A stretch of 41,482 nt of DNA, taken from positions 1 through 41,482 of IMG/VR virus record IMGVR_UViG_3300043410_000938; one strand, written 5' to 3'. Positions 28,466 through 37,614 of this stretch are shown one piece after another. Below the pieces are notes generated by a model. The model saw only the letters and a list, made by a program, of their open reading frames with translations, was not told the DNA's origin and ran no database searches. Position 1 is the stretch's first letter. Each line of letters opens with the position of its first letter. Source of the stretch: a virus. Both the position numbers and the translations under genes were made by a program.

Positions 28466-28861
28466 TTATGAAATATCTTCATAACTTAAAGTATATGTGA
28501 TTTTACTAGCTGTTCCAGAAGTTACAGTAATAGATGTTCCTTCTTCAAGATAAATAGCTGTAGACTTATCAAGTACGTTCAAAGTTGCGCCTGCTGGAAC
28601 GGCTACTGTATAAATAATAGGGTAAGCTGTACCGCCACTAGGAGCAGAACCTTGAGCTACTGCGCCATTAGTATAAATTGAAACAGTTGCATTGATAGAG
28701 TTAGTACCATCTACATTAGCTGCTAGAATTTGATTTACTTTATAAACTTTACCGCTTGACGCAGCATTTGGCAATAACACAACAGCGGTTGTTACGGCTG
28801 GTGTTAAATAAGTTGTGTGACCGTAAATTGCTGTAACATTTACTATATTAGGTGATGCCAT
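28466..28861 (-). CDS. Virion-associated beta protein, 131 aa
   Basis: A Thr/Val/Ala-rich beta protein (AIYGHTTYLTPAVTTAVVLL and VAVPAGATLNVLDKSTAIYL) resembling small fibre-associated structural proteins. It is surrounded by fibre genes. Specific role unknown. It is followed 12 bp later by the propeller gene. Confidence 0.5.
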   Translation of the reverse strand: MASPNIVNVTAIYGHTTYLTPAVTTAVVLLPNAASSGKVYKVNQILAANVDGTNSINATVSIYTNGAVAQGSAPSGGTAYPIIYTVAVPAGATLNVLDKSTAIYLEEGTSITVTSGTASKITYTLSYEDIS

Positions 28862-28864
28862 TTG

Positions 28865-29077
28865 TTAACCTCCGAATACGATTGCCATTGCTATGGCTTT
28901 ACCTGTTGAAACACCACTGCTTGCATAAGGTAAAGAAGCCCATGCAGTTGTGCCGTCACCATATTTTAATTTTCCTGTGTCTGTTTCATAAGCTGGCTCG
29001 CCACTGCTTAAAGTAGGATTTGCTGTTGTCCAGTTTGATGAAGTATCACGTCTTAATTGAATTTTTGTTGCTGTCAT
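28865..29077 (-). CDS. Short Mtd N-terminal-like fibre protein, 70 aa
   Basis: Almost entirely the repeat-like domain found at the N-terminus of many fibre proteins and the Bordetella phage tropism determinant: TKIQLRRDTSSNWTTANPTL, ETDTGKLKYGDGTTAWASLP. It ends STGKAIAMAIVFGG. The same domain begins the next gene upstream. It may be an adaptor trimer. Confidence 0.62.
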   Translation of the reverse strand: MTATKIQLRRDTSSNWTTANPTLSSGEPAYETDTGKLKYGDGTTAWASLPYASSGVSTGKAIAMAIVFGG

Positions 29078-29106
29078 TCTAACACCTTTTAATAAATTTT
29101 AAATGT

Positions 29107-30444
29107 TTAACTTCCGGCTGCATTTCCGCCATCAACATTCGCCACAAATGTAGATGTTGCATTTCCGCCATCAACAGCAACAACACCCGCGCCACCACCA
29201 GAAGAAGAAATAACGCCACTGCCATTAATGGTAATAGTTGAGCCATCTACCTTAACACCGCCCAAAACTGTTGTGCTTGCTGTTGGTAATGTATAAGTAG
29301 ACGCACCAGAAATAACGCCTGCACCGTTTATGGTGATGCTTGTACCATCAACTTTAACACCACCTAAAACAGACGTGCTTGCTGTAGGCAAAGTGTATGT
29401 GTAATAACTTGAAATAGTGCCATTGCCATCAATAGTGATCGTTGTTCCGTCAACTTTAACACCACCTAAAACAGTGATTGAAGCCGTTGGTAATGAACTC
29501 AATTTATTATTGAATGTTGTCCAATCCGTAGGGCTTAAAGCACCACGATTTGTTGCGCTTGCGGTTGGAATACTTAAAGTAATAACTGGTGTTGTTGTGG
29601 GATTTAATACCGATGATGAAACGTCAGTGCCAGTTGTTTCAAGTGTTAAAGCCGCAACACTTGTAACTGTACCGCCACTTGTAGGTAATATGTCATTTTT
29701 CCAAAGCGAAGTTACGGAATCATAACGCAATACGTTCCAATTGGCCGGAGATGAAATCGCAACATCGTGCAATTCATACAACTCAAAGCCATTTTGTACC
29801 TTGATAAATATTTCGCCATTGTTTGCGTTTTTACGCGAAACAACGCCCATATAGACTAAATGATATGGTGCTAATGGTTTATTAGCCACGCCATAAACTA
29901 AACCACCTGCAACCGTTGGCGATAACCAAACTGGATCACCTTCATTTGCTGCTGCGTTTGTGTTTAATGCACCTAAAATACCATCAGTCACAACATAACC
30001 TGTGCCGCCATTTGGAATATCTGCTTCAAGTAACCCTAATGTTTTGCTTGATGTTAATTCTGTATTAGCTTGTGCTAATGCAACAGTGACGTTTGTTCCG
30101 TTTGCGCCATTAACATAAACCGCTTGACCTTTATATAAAGGCGAACCAGTGGCGTTTTTTACAAGTTGTTTTACTTTTGCAACAGATACGGTTGAGATAA
30201 CGCCAGTGCCATCAATGTTAATGGTATTGCCGTCAGAAATTACACCGCCTAGTGTTGTTGTGGTTGCAATCGGTAACGTGCTACCGGCATAATTAAGTGA
30301 ATTCCACGCGGTAACACCATCACCAAATTTTGATTTTCTGGTATCTGTTTCAAATCCTTGCTCACCAACAGCCAAAACAGGATTGGCGGCTGTCCATTGT
30401 GCCGCTGTTCCGCTTCTAGTTTGAATCGTTACAATAGCACTCAT
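29107..30444 (-). CDS. Tail fibre protein with Mtd-like head and repeats
   Basis: A 445-aa fibre. Residues 1-52 are the Mtd-type domain (TIQTRSGTAAQWTAANPVLA, ETDTRKSKFGDGVTAWNSL). It then has four copies of a roughly 30-residue beta repeat, LPTAS-xx-VLGGVKVDG-xxIxI-xG-xGxIS: one soon after the head and three in a row near the C-terminus. A short Gly-rich tail has a repeated VDGGNA. Repeats of this sort build long trimeric shafts. It overlaps the upstream gene by one base (TAATG). Confidence 0.65.
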   Translation of the reverse strand: MSAIVTIQTRSGTAAQWTAANPVLAVGEQGFETDTRKSKFGDGVTAWNSLNYAGSTLPIATTTTLGGVISDGNTINIDGTGVISTVSVAKVKQLVKNATGSPLYKGQAVYVNGANGTNVTVALAQANTELTSSKTLGLLEADIPNGGTGYVVTDGILGALNTNAAANEGDPVWLSPTVAGGLVYGVANKPLAPYHLVYMGVVSRKNANNGEIFIKVQNGFELYELHDVAISSPANWNVLRYDSVTSLWKNDILPTSGGTVTSVAALTLETTGTDVSSSVLNPTTTPVITLSIPTASATNRGALSPTDWTTFNNKLSSLPTASITVLGGVKVDGTTITIDGNGTISSYYTYTLPTASTSVLGGVKVDGTSITINGAGVISGASTYTLPTASTTVLGGVKVDGSTITINGSGVISSSGGGAGVVAVDGGNATSTFVANVDGGNAAGS

Positions 30445-31082
30445 TATGGCGTTCCTCCATTGATTGAGCTAACGATAGCGGTATTAACTGTTGGCAATCT
30501 TGAAGCAATGTAATTGACTGTCATTGTGCCAGACGATACACCAGAAATTTTAATATATTTCAATCCAACCGTGTTGACTTGAGCTGACATATTAGCCGTA
30601 AATGTTGAACCGACAACACCCGTTGATCTATTGAAAAAAGATAATGGGCTGTAGTTTGTGCCATCAATCGATCCTGTAATTGCCGCTGTACCTGTCCACG
30701 TTCCTGTTGACGTAAAACTAAATGTACTTTTGCTATCTAACGTAACAGTCAAAGGCGTTGCGCCTGTTGACGTGCCATTTGCAACAACGTCAGTTTCTAA
30801 CGCGGTTAAATCCGGTGTAGTAACAGAGCCAACTGTATATGAATAAGGCCGAACAGGGGCAACTGGCGTTCCAACAGTTGACGTACCAAACACATAATAA
30901 GTGATAGTTGGCGGAATAGTTGACATATCCGTTACCATCATAAAAACATTATTATTTGCATCCAGTACGGTTGTGCCATCACCAGACGAGCCAGCGACTT
31001 GAACAAGCATTCTAGGCATTGAAGCGTCAACGGTTTGACCGCCAAGCATGGTATATGGTGTGAAAACGTTTGGTAATGACAT
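30444..31082 (-). CDS. Structural protein of the fibre cluster, 212 aa
   Basis: A Thr/Ser/Val-rich beta protein beginning MSLPNVFTPYTMLGGQTVDA; the C-terminal half (TGTWTGTAAITGSIDGTNYS, VNTVGLKYIKISGVSSGTMT) looks like a carbohydrate-binding or jelly-roll domain. It is probably a virion fibre or baseplate appendage. No named family. Confidence 0.5.
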   Translation of the reverse strand: MSLPNVFTPYTMLGGQTVDASMPRMLVQVAGSSGDGTTVLDANNNVFMMVTDMSTIPPTITYYVFGTSTVGTPVAPVRPYSYTVGSVTTPDLTALETDVVANGTSTGATPLTVTLDSKSTFSFTSTGTWTGTAAITGSIDGTNYSPLSFFNRSTGVVGSTFTANMSAQVNTVGLKYIKISGVSSGTMTVNYIASRLPTVNTAIVSSINGGTP

Positions 31083-31135
31083 TTAAGTTACCTTTTGAAA
31101 TTTATATCTAATTTAATTATAACAAACAAAACAAG

Positions 31136-32143
31136 TTATTGTCTTAATTCCGACCATTGAATATGTTGTTGTGTTCCAACTGAGCCTAATTTATTAACGC
31201 GGTAAGTTGAGCCGTTGGGAATAATTGTTGTAATACTGGAGTTTGTATCGCCCGAAGTAAAATTGAAATATCCAACTGTAACGCCATCACAAAACATTTC
31301 TAAACCGTGATTTACAACATTTTTATCACTAACTTGAACAAGAATAGGTTTGCCAGAAGAATTAACATAATCTTGCCCAGTTGTTCTGCTTGATGAAACA
31401 TCTTGCCATGTTTGACCAACACCAATCGCTAAACTTGATGCAGCGGTGGTTGCTGCATTATCAGCATAAACTTTCGTAGCAAGTAAATATGTTAATGATG
31501 AAACATTTGTGCCATCGCCAATAACTTCATTTGCACCAGATAACAAAATTGCACCTGTACCTGAAGCGGTTTTAATCGTAATTGAATAAGCACCCATTGT
31601 GGCGTTATTTACAACCGCCCACGATTTTGCCCATGTTGGCACAATAATATTGACGTTTTGAGTTAACGTGCCAGAAATCACGAATGTGTCTTTTGCCGCT
31701 TGCAATGCGGTTAATGTCACGTTGGTCGATGCAACGGTTAATAATGTTGCGCCTGCTTGTTTTAATGGTAGCCAACCCGCACCAAACGATTCGGGATCAC
31801 TTGAGTTATTAGCCGTGCCATTAACCCAAAAGCCACTGTTATCAGTAGACTGCACAATAGCACCGACAGGATAACCGCCCACAGTAGAAGCGAAACTGCT
31901 GTCATAAGGAAAATGGCCGCCTGCTTGTTCATATTGAATCGCTTGACTTAAATTAAATAAAATACCGTTCATGTCTTTGCCGCTTGGGGGAACACCACCA
32001 GACGCTTTAGGTGTCATAGTAAGCGGTGGAAATCCAGCGGTAAAAGATGCAACACCACCAGATTGTGATGGTACAGGAATCGAATTTTTATCACCACTTG
32101 CCGCAAATGGTACAGTGGTTTTTGTAGGTATTGAGATTGTCAT
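31136..32143 (-). CDS. Tail fibre protein with shared C-terminal module
   Basis: A 335-aa fibre. The N-terminus (PVPSQSGGVASFTAGFPPLT, PKASGGVPPSGKDMNGILFN, GGHFPYDSSFASTVGGYPVG) is a frequent baseplate-attachment region of phage fibres. The last 95 residues (GVGQTWQDVSSSR ... GLEMFCDGVTVGYF ... WSELRQ) are closely similar to the end of the spike protein at 34340-35722. That module is probably a tip or trimerisation domain. It overlaps the DUF2612 gene by ATGA. Confidence 0.72.
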   Translation of the reverse strand: MTISIPTKTTVPFAASGDKNSIPVPSQSGGVASFTAGFPPLTMTPKASGGVPPSGKDMNGILFNLSQAIQYEQAGGHFPYDSSFASTVGGYPVGAIVQSTDNSGFWVNGTANNSSDPESFGAGWLPLKQAGATLLTVASTNVTLTALQAAKDTFVISGTLTQNVNIIVPTWAKSWAVVNNATMGAYSITIKTASGTGAILLSGANEVIGDGTNVSSLTYLLATKVYADNAATTAASSLAIGVGQTWQDVSSSRTTGQDYVNSSGKPILVQVSDKNVVNHGLEMFCDGVTVGYFNFTSGDTNSSITTIIPNGSTYRVNKLGSVGTQQHIQWSELRQ

Positions 32144-32766
32144 GTGTAGAAAATTCCGTCATCGAATGGGAAAGCATCAGTTGCTTCGTTAAATCCAAAA
32201 GTATCACTATCTTGAAAAATGTTTAATCTAATTAAAACACCGGCGGGACGTGGTAGCAAATCATTTAAAAGAATATTTTTTTCCCAATCTTCTAATTGAA
32301 AAGTAAAAAAATAATCCATTGTCATGTCGTTATAATCAATCACATAACAATTACCGCGACCAGCAAAAACGATTTGTAATAATTTATTTAAATTGCCGGC
32401 ACTACAATCAGTTACGTTTGCCCATGCTTTAGCTAAAATGATTTTTCTGTAAGCGTCATCGGTTAAGGCATATTTTTGTGATGCTGTGCTTTGCTCAAAA
32501 AATGTGCCTTGATCGAATGGCTCAAAATCGTGTGCAGTATTATCAAAACCAAAAACACCTTCAGTAGTGAAAATATCAATATATCTGCCAATGCCGATTT
32601 TTACGCCCCAAACATCAAGCCAGTAACCTTCGCATGTATCAATATTGACGCATTTAGTATAAATATCGTCAATAATGCCATTAATATCTAAATCAGTCCC
32701 CCATGCGTTTAATATCGCTTGAATAGTTGGAGAATCGTCATATTGACGCATCGATAAAGGTATCAT
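32140..32766 (-). CDS. Baseplate protein (DUF2612-like)
   Basis: A 208-aa protein starting with QYDDSPTIQAILNAWGTDLD, then CEGYWLDVWGVKIGIGRYI, the DUF2612 pattern. These proteins take the place of tail protein I in baseplate wedges and anchor fibres. It lies between gpJ-like and fibre genes and overlaps both by 4 bp. Confidence 0.75.
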   Translation of the reverse strand: MIPLSMRQYDDSPTIQAILNAWGTDLDINGIIDDIYTKCVNIDTCEGYWLDVWGVKIGIGRYIDIFTTEGVFGFDNTAHDFEPFDQGTFFEQSTASQKYALTDDAYRKIILAKAWANVTDCSAGNLNKLLQIVFAGRGNCYVIDYNDMTMDYFFTFQLEDWEKNILLNDLLPRPAGVLIRLNIFQDSDTFGFNEATDAFPFDDGIFYT

Positions 32767-33986
32767 ACAAGCGTCACCGTAATATGTGCAGCATCAATGG
32801 TTGGAATTTGGTCAATACCGACTGATATTTCACTCAATGATGGTGTGCCGCTTGAGCTTGTAGACATTAAAACAGAAACTAATTTAAGGTTTGTTGATAT
32901 GTTAACGATGCCAGCATAAAAACGTGAAGCATATAATTCGCTGCCAATTCTAACGCCACCATTACCATCATCACCGTTAAACGCGCTAATCATAGACGCT
33001 TTAATTTTTGCAACGTAATCAGTTGGCAATAATGGAGAATTTCCAATTTTAACCAAAAAATAAATTGGCAATGGTGTTGGGCGATTGAATTTGATTGTGT
33101 AGGTTGGTGCGGGAATTAAACCAGAACCCGTATCACTAACTGTGACTGTTGTATTTCCATTGGTATTGCATCCGCCAGATTTTTTAGTCCATATTGCCTT
33201 TGCAATATCCGCGTCAATACCACCAACCACTGCAATATAAACACTATGCGGCAAAACGCTATAACCAGTTACACCGACTGATTCACTACTACTTGTTGGA
33301 TTTTCATAAGCATAAACATCAATAACGTCCGCAACAGAAAACACCGCGCCACGAATTGCGTCTAATGTGCCGTTTGAATTTACTGCAACCGATTCTTCAC
33401 GTCTAATTTCAAAATCATAACGTGATTCAACATCGTTACCGTTTACGCCTGCGCTTTCATTATTGATAGCGTCCCAGCCAAATTGAGCTGTGCTGATCTT
33501 ATTTAATGTATTAGCAGGGCAAGGTATATTGCCTTTTGTTAAGTTTTCAAAGTTACCCTCGACAACACCACCAGCAGGAAATGTGACGTTTCCAGTTAAT
33601 TCATAAATGTATGTGCCGTCTGTTGCTTGTGCGCCTGCTGCGAGTGTTGAACTTGGTTGACCAATCAATTGACAAGTCACAGCGGTTGCTGTTGGTGGTT
33701 TGCGTGTTAAAAAATAAATCCTTGCAATTGCATCTTGCCATCTACCCTCAGCGGTTTGTGGGTCGAATTGCGTCATTAAATAAGCAATCAAGGCATTATT
33801 ATTGGTGATGTAATAAGTAAGATTTTCACCTAAATAACCTTGTGGAGTTGCAGGTGAAGTAATGTTTAAATTACCTCCAAATGCGTTATTTAAGTCTGAT
33901 AAAACACCCGTCAATACATCGGATGATTGCGGAACAGATACACCTGTCGATGTAATTTCTAAACTGGGTACGTTAGATGTTGACAT
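32763..33986 (-). CDS. Baseplate J-like protein
   Basis: A 407-aa baseplate wedge protein of the gpJ/Mu gp47 type: PQGYLGENLTYYITNNNALI, DPQTAEGRWQDAIARIYFLT, then ESRYDFEIRREESVAVNSNG and GCNTNGNTTVTVSD followed by FNRPTPLPIYFLVKI. It forms the wedge that triggers sheath contraction. It overlaps the gp25-like gene by 14 bp. Confidence 0.86.
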   Translation of the reverse strand: MSTSNVPSLEITSTGVSVPQSSDVLTGVLSDLNNAFGGNLNITSPATPQGYLGENLTYYITNNNALIAYLMTQFDPQTAEGRWQDAIARIYFLTRKPPTATAVTCQLIGQPSSTLAAGAQATDGTYIYELTGNVTFPAGGVVEGNFENLTKGNIPCPANTLNKISTAQFGWDAINNESAGVNGNDVESRYDFEIRREESVAVNSNGTLDAIRGAVFSVADVIDVYAYENPTSSSESVGVTGYSVLPHSVYIAVVGGIDADIAKAIWTKKSGGCNTNGNTTVTVSDTGSGLIPAPTYTIKFNRPTPLPIYFLVKIGNSPLLPTDYVAKIKASMISAFNGDDGNGGVRIGSELYASRFYAGIVNISTNLKLVSVLMSTSSSGTPSLSEISVGIDQIPTIDAAHITVTLV

Positions 33987-34329
33987 TTGCAGTTGTTCCG
34001 TCCGTTAATGTTACTTGAATTTGGCCATAAATATCGCGTGTGCCGTTATTGTATGCCAGAACTGGTGTTGCTGTCGATACATCGGGAACAGTGATTGATT
34101 CATTGGTTAGCCATGAAATAAATATATTGCGTGGTGGCATATAGCCTAAAATATATTGTTCGTAAGGTATGCCGCGTGTAATGTCGTAAATGTATTCGCC
34201 AGTCCATAAACGACATGATGAAGCAACATCTTGAGCCGCTGCATAAGGCGCGTTAGCCATTGCGATTCCACCATTAGCATCTAAAACTAAATCCCATGAT
34301 GTAGGATCTAAATATAAAGTATCTAGCAT
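33973..34329 (-). CDS. Baseplate wedge protein, gp25/W-like
   Basis: A 118-aa protein: LYLDPTSWDLVLDANGGIAM, then AAAQDVASSCRLWTGEYIYD and RGIPYEQYILGYMPP, a common pattern of short lysozyme-fold wedge proteins placed before gpJ. It links the sheath to the wedge. Confidence 0.72.
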   Translation of the reverse strand: MLDTLYLDPTSWDLVLDANGGIAMANAPYAAAQDVASSCRLWTGEYIYDITRGIPYEQYILGYMPPRNIFISWLTNESITVPDVSTATPVLAYNNGTRDIYGQIQVTLTDGTTANVNI

Positions 34330-34339
34330 TTATGTTCCT

Positions 34340-35722
34340 TTATCTCAATTCTGACCATTGCATAGCCTGTACTGTTGTCATTCTGTCGCCACTAGAATTT
34401 AATTTGTAAACTTTATAAACAGAATTATTGGGAATAATTGCACCAATTGAAGCGTTTGTATTTCCAGCATCAAATGAAAAATAACCAACAGTTATGCCAT
34501 CACACGTCATTTCTAAACCATTATTAACTACGTTCTTATCACTTACCTCAACAAAAATAGGTTTTCCTGTTGAATTTGTGTAATCTGTGTTTGTTTCTCT
34601 ACTGCTCGAAACATCTTGCCAAGTTTGACCTACACCAATCATTTTATTAGACAATGCCGTTATTTGCGTTTGCAAATCGGTATCGGCTGTCGTTCTGTTG
34701 GTTGTTTCTGTTGATAATGCAGAACTAACAGCGGCAATTTCATCACTTAAAGCCGCGCCACCTGCTGAAACTTCACCGCTAAGCGTTGATATTGCAGCGG
34801 ACAATGATGCTTCTGCATTTTCAGCGCGTGTTTTTTCATCATTAATATTGATGTTTAATTGAGTTTCTGCACTGGTGGCGCGTGTGGTTTCTGCAACAAT
34901 ATCTAAATGCAGTTGAGTTTCTGCTGTTTGCGCTCGTGTCGTTTCTGCGACAATAGCCGCAGCCAAAACAGCATCAGCGGCTATTCTTGCGGCTGTTTCT
35001 GCCGCTTCTGCCGCTTCAGCTCTTGCAATTTCTGCATCAATTTGCGCTTGCAAATAGGCTTCTTCTTCTTGCGCTCTTTTTTGTTCTAACTTTAAATTAT
35101 CAGTTAAAACGGAGTCTGCGTTTTGTGTTGATAATGATTCTTTATTTAGTCTTTCATTTAATTGAGAATTTGCCGCTTTTGCAGCATCAGCCGCTGCTTT
35201 TACGTCATTAATCGTAGCAACTTCAATACTGTTATAAGTGAATTTTTCAATAGGAACAACATTAATACCGTTATCATTGAATTCAATAAACCGCGTTGGT
35301 GCTTTATTTAAAAATCCACCAATATAAACCGCATCGCTGAAACTGTGCATTCTTCGTGATGCCGGTGGTGCGATTTGTTTTGCATTTTTTACAGCCGAAA
35401 TATCGCGAGAACAAAAATCACATAAACCAATATCGCCAACAACGGGATCAATAATAATTCCATTGATTCCGCCTTGAATTCTAAAATAAGGGACGTTATA
35501 GATAATTCCATGATCGACCACCGTGCTATCTGCTGATATTTGTTGAACTAATGGCTGAACATCGACAAACCCCGTATGCTCGTTATTTGGTTTAACTGCC
35601 ACAACTTTAACAGGTAAAGCAGTTTGTAATTCTGCCATTTTTTGACGAATAACAAACAGCATCTCATTATATGAGTTTGAGTAATCTGTATAATTTGCCT
35701 GTCTTACTTGTGGTGCTGCCAT
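34340..35722 (-). CDS. Baseplate spike fused to a coiled-coil fibre
   Basis: A 460-aa protein in three parts. Residues about 20-150 match the Gp138/gpV N-terminal OB domain of membrane-piercing spikes (GFVDVQPLVQQISADSTVVD, DPVVGDIGLCDFCSRDISAV). Residues about 180-350 are an Ala/Glu/Thr coiled coil of repeats like AETTRAQTAETQL. The last 97 residues are the GVGQTWQDVSSSR ... WSELR module shared with the fibre at 31136. A classic spike would end in a needle; here the tip is replaced by fibre-like parts. AAAGGAAC precedes the next gene's start. Confidence 0.75.
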   Translation of the reverse strand: MAAPQVRQANYTDYSNSYNEMLFVIRQKMAELQTALPVKVVAVKPNNEHTGFVDVQPLVQQISADSTVVDHGIIYNVPYFRIQGGINGIIIDPVVGDIGLCDFCSRDISAVKNAKQIAPPASRRMHSFSDAVYIGGFLNKAPTRFIEFNDNGINVVPIEKFTYNSIEVATINDVKAAADAAKAANSQLNERLNKESLSTQNADSVLTDNLKLEQKRAQEEEAYLQAQIDAEIARAEAAEAAETAARIAADAVLAAAIVAETTRAQTAETQLHLDIVAETTRATSAETQLNININDEKTRAENAEASLSAAISTLSGEVSAGGAALSDEIAAVSSALSTETTNRTTADTDLQTQITALSNKMIGVGQTWQDVSSSRETNTDYTNSTGKPIFVEVSDKNVVNNGLEMTCDGITVGYFSFDAGNTNASIGAIIPNNSVYKVYKLNSSGDRMTTVQAMQWSELR

Positions 35723-35725
35723 ATT

Positions 35726-36646
35726 TTAAACTCGTTGCGGTGTCATCAATGCAAAATTAGCCAATGTTAATGTTGCTGTCCATTGCCCGTTGGGTGTTTG
35801 TGATTCAAGCATTACCGACATTGAAGTAATGTAAAATTTACCATTACAATTGGGCAATGATGTTTGCAATTCAACTTGTGAACCATGAAAGAATAACGGA
35901 TTATAAAGTACATTTACAATCACCATTCCGTTAATATCCATCATAGGCCAGCCAATTAAACCAGTATTAGCATTGATAACCGGAACGTGTGACGTAATTA
36001 GCGGCTGACCTTTTGGACAAACGTGAATTGTTGGTGGTGTGTAATAAATATCAATGTTTGCATCTTGCTGTATTTTTCTCAGCATTTGCATTGCTGTCCC
36101 ACTATAGTAAGGATTAGCTAATGAAACACCTATATCACCAACGCCATTATCTTGAACGTAAGCGTTACCTAAACGTTCCGCAACTGCATCAATTAAAACC
36201 AATACGTCTACTGTGCCTTCTTGACTAATTGGCGCGACTTCTTTTGTTGCCCCAGACATATTGACAGTAGTTTCGATAATAAATGGTACGTCAGGCGCGT
36301 TTGAATAATCAGCATAAGCGCGGAAAATATCGCCTTTATATATTTCACCTGTTTTTGCGTTTGGCAATCCATTTTGTTGTGATACTTCGCCAACACTAAT
36401 AGATATTTTATCGCCACTCAATGAATTAGCTACTGGGGGATAAACCGTTAATCTATCCATTAACTTTTTATCCATGCCCCATATCATAGCTTGTGCGCTA
36501 TTGACAGTTGAACCGCCTGCAAAATCAATAATAACATTGGCTCTTACATTTTGTATTGTAACGACATTGTTTTTACCTTGATCGGTATATGTGCCGTCAT
36601 TTAATTCAATATCAAAACGAATTAGTCTTTGTACAAAAGAACCCAT
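35726..36646 (-). CDS. Baseplate hub protein (gp27/gp44-like)
   Basis: A 306-aa protein with a beta-rich layout of phage hub proteins: VVTIQNVRANVIIDFAGGST, GDIFRAYADYSNAPDVPFII, then YSGTAMQMLRKIQQDANIDI and GKFYITSMSVMLESQTPNGQ, W. The hub trimer sits above the spike. It precedes the spike gene by 3 bp and overlaps the plug gene by 25 bp. Confidence 0.68.
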   Translation of the reverse strand: MGSFVQRLIRFDIELNDGTYTDQGKNNVVTIQNVRANVIIDFAGGSTVNSAQAMIWGMDKKLMDRLTVYPPVANSLSGDKISISVGEVSQQNGLPNAKTGEIYKGDIFRAYADYSNAPDVPFIIETTVNMSGATKEVAPISQEGTVDVLVLIDAVAERLGNAYVQDNGVGDIGVSLANPYYSGTAMQMLRKIQQDANIDIYYTPPTIHVCPKGQPLITSHVPVINANTGLIGWPMMDINGMVIVNVLYNPLFFHGSQVELQTSLPNCNGKFYITSMSVMLESQTPNGQWTATLTLANFALMTPQRV

Positions 36647-36918
36647 CGACTATCCCAACCAGTGTATTGTGGAGGTTCAACGCCTTGCGTATCAATAACA
36701 ATAAAATCACCGACCAATTTGCTATATGGCGCATTTACAAGCGTTGTGTTGTGTTGAATTAATACGTTTTTACATATACTTGTGCTATTGAGCGTTAGAC
36801 TAAAATATTGTTTTCCGTCCATTTCTCTAAGCGATATGCCGCACGCTTGACCATTCACAACCGTTGCTAGTTCTTGTGATGCAACTTGTTGCGTTGCAAT
36901 CTGTAGGTATGTTGTCAT
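36622..36918 (-). CDS. Baseplate plug-like protein, 98 aa
   Basis: Resembles the small plug proteins of simple contractile tails (Pam3 gp18 type): QELATVVNGQACGISLREMD, QYFSLTLNSTSICKNVLIQH, KLVGDFIVIDTQG. It would close the hub channel. It starts one base after the preceding gene ends and overlaps the hub gene by 25 bp. Confidence 0.55.
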   Translation of the reverse strand: MTTYLQIATQQVASQELATVVNGQACGISLREMDGKQYFSLTLNSTSICKNVLIQHNTTLVNAPYSKLVGDFIVIDTQGVEPPQYTGWDSRWVLLYKD

Positions 36919-37614
36919 TTACGATAACCCCAATTTAGCAAAAATTCCGGGCGATGGTTGGTTAGGCATAATATTTGATAATGGTGCAGGTGCGCGGTCA
37001 CTTGGGCGTTTTGCGTTGCTTGTTTTTGAGTTGGTGTATTCAAAATCAATCTGCATAACTTCTTGAAAAGTACAATCTGCAATGATAAGCGTCACACCCG
37101 ATTTTGATTCGCGTGTAATCGAATAATCGACCAATGATAGATTAGTATAAGTTACTTCGGGAACAGCAACATCAAACAATTCTGGCGTTCTTGATGCAAA
37201 ATCAAGCCATAATAGAAATTGCTGTCTATCGGATTCAGTGCCACTTTTTATTAAACGAATGGGAATAATACGCGGTTTTTCTACCTTGTTATATGTTGCA
37301 AAACTTCCTGTTTCTAATCGATAGCTGGATAATTCAGAACCTTTGCGAACATTAAGCGCAAGAACGCTGTCGATTCGGTTTTGATTTAATTCCATTGCGT
37401 TATTGATTAACTGCGTAATACCAGCACCATTTTTAATCTGGTCAATGATTGAGCTTTTTTGCCCTAAATTAACAGGATCGCCCGTTTTATGATAAAACAC
37501 GCCCCATTTTAAATCGGTGGCTAAATAATATTCTGCCAATCCTTGCGCTAAAACCATCAAAGATTTACCAAACACATTTGCCGATGGTGTCATTAATTGC
37601 GGTATGCCGTTCAT
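36919..37614 (-). CDS. Putative Dit-like / LysM-region baseplate protein, 231 aa
   Basis: A 231-aa protein after the tape measure: EKPRIIPIRLIKSGTESDRQ, FLLWLDFASRTPELFDVAVP, then NLSLVDYSITRESKSGVTLI and CTFQEVMQIDFE. This second half resembles the central baseplate proteins that link tube and hub in phages with DUF3383 sheaths. Its ATG overlaps the tape measure stop by TAATG. The exact family is uncertain. Confidence 0.48.
   Translation of the reverse strand: MNGIPQLMTPSANVFGKSLMVLAQGLAEYYLATDLKWGVFYHKTGDPVNLGQKSSIIDQIKNGAGITQLINNAMELNQNRIDSVLALNVRKGSELSSYRLETGSFATYNKVEKPRIIPIRLIKSGTESDRQQFLLWLDFASRTPELFDVAVPEVTYTNLSLVDYSITRESKSGVTLIIADCTFQEVMQIDFEYTNSKTSNAKRPSDRAPAPLSNIMPNQPSPGIFAKLGLS

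Noticed and set aside
28865-30444. Diversity-generating retroelement acting on the Mtd-like fibre genes
   Set aside because: The similarity is to the Mtd N-terminal domain only. No reverse transcriptase, template repeat or accessory gene is present in the genome.
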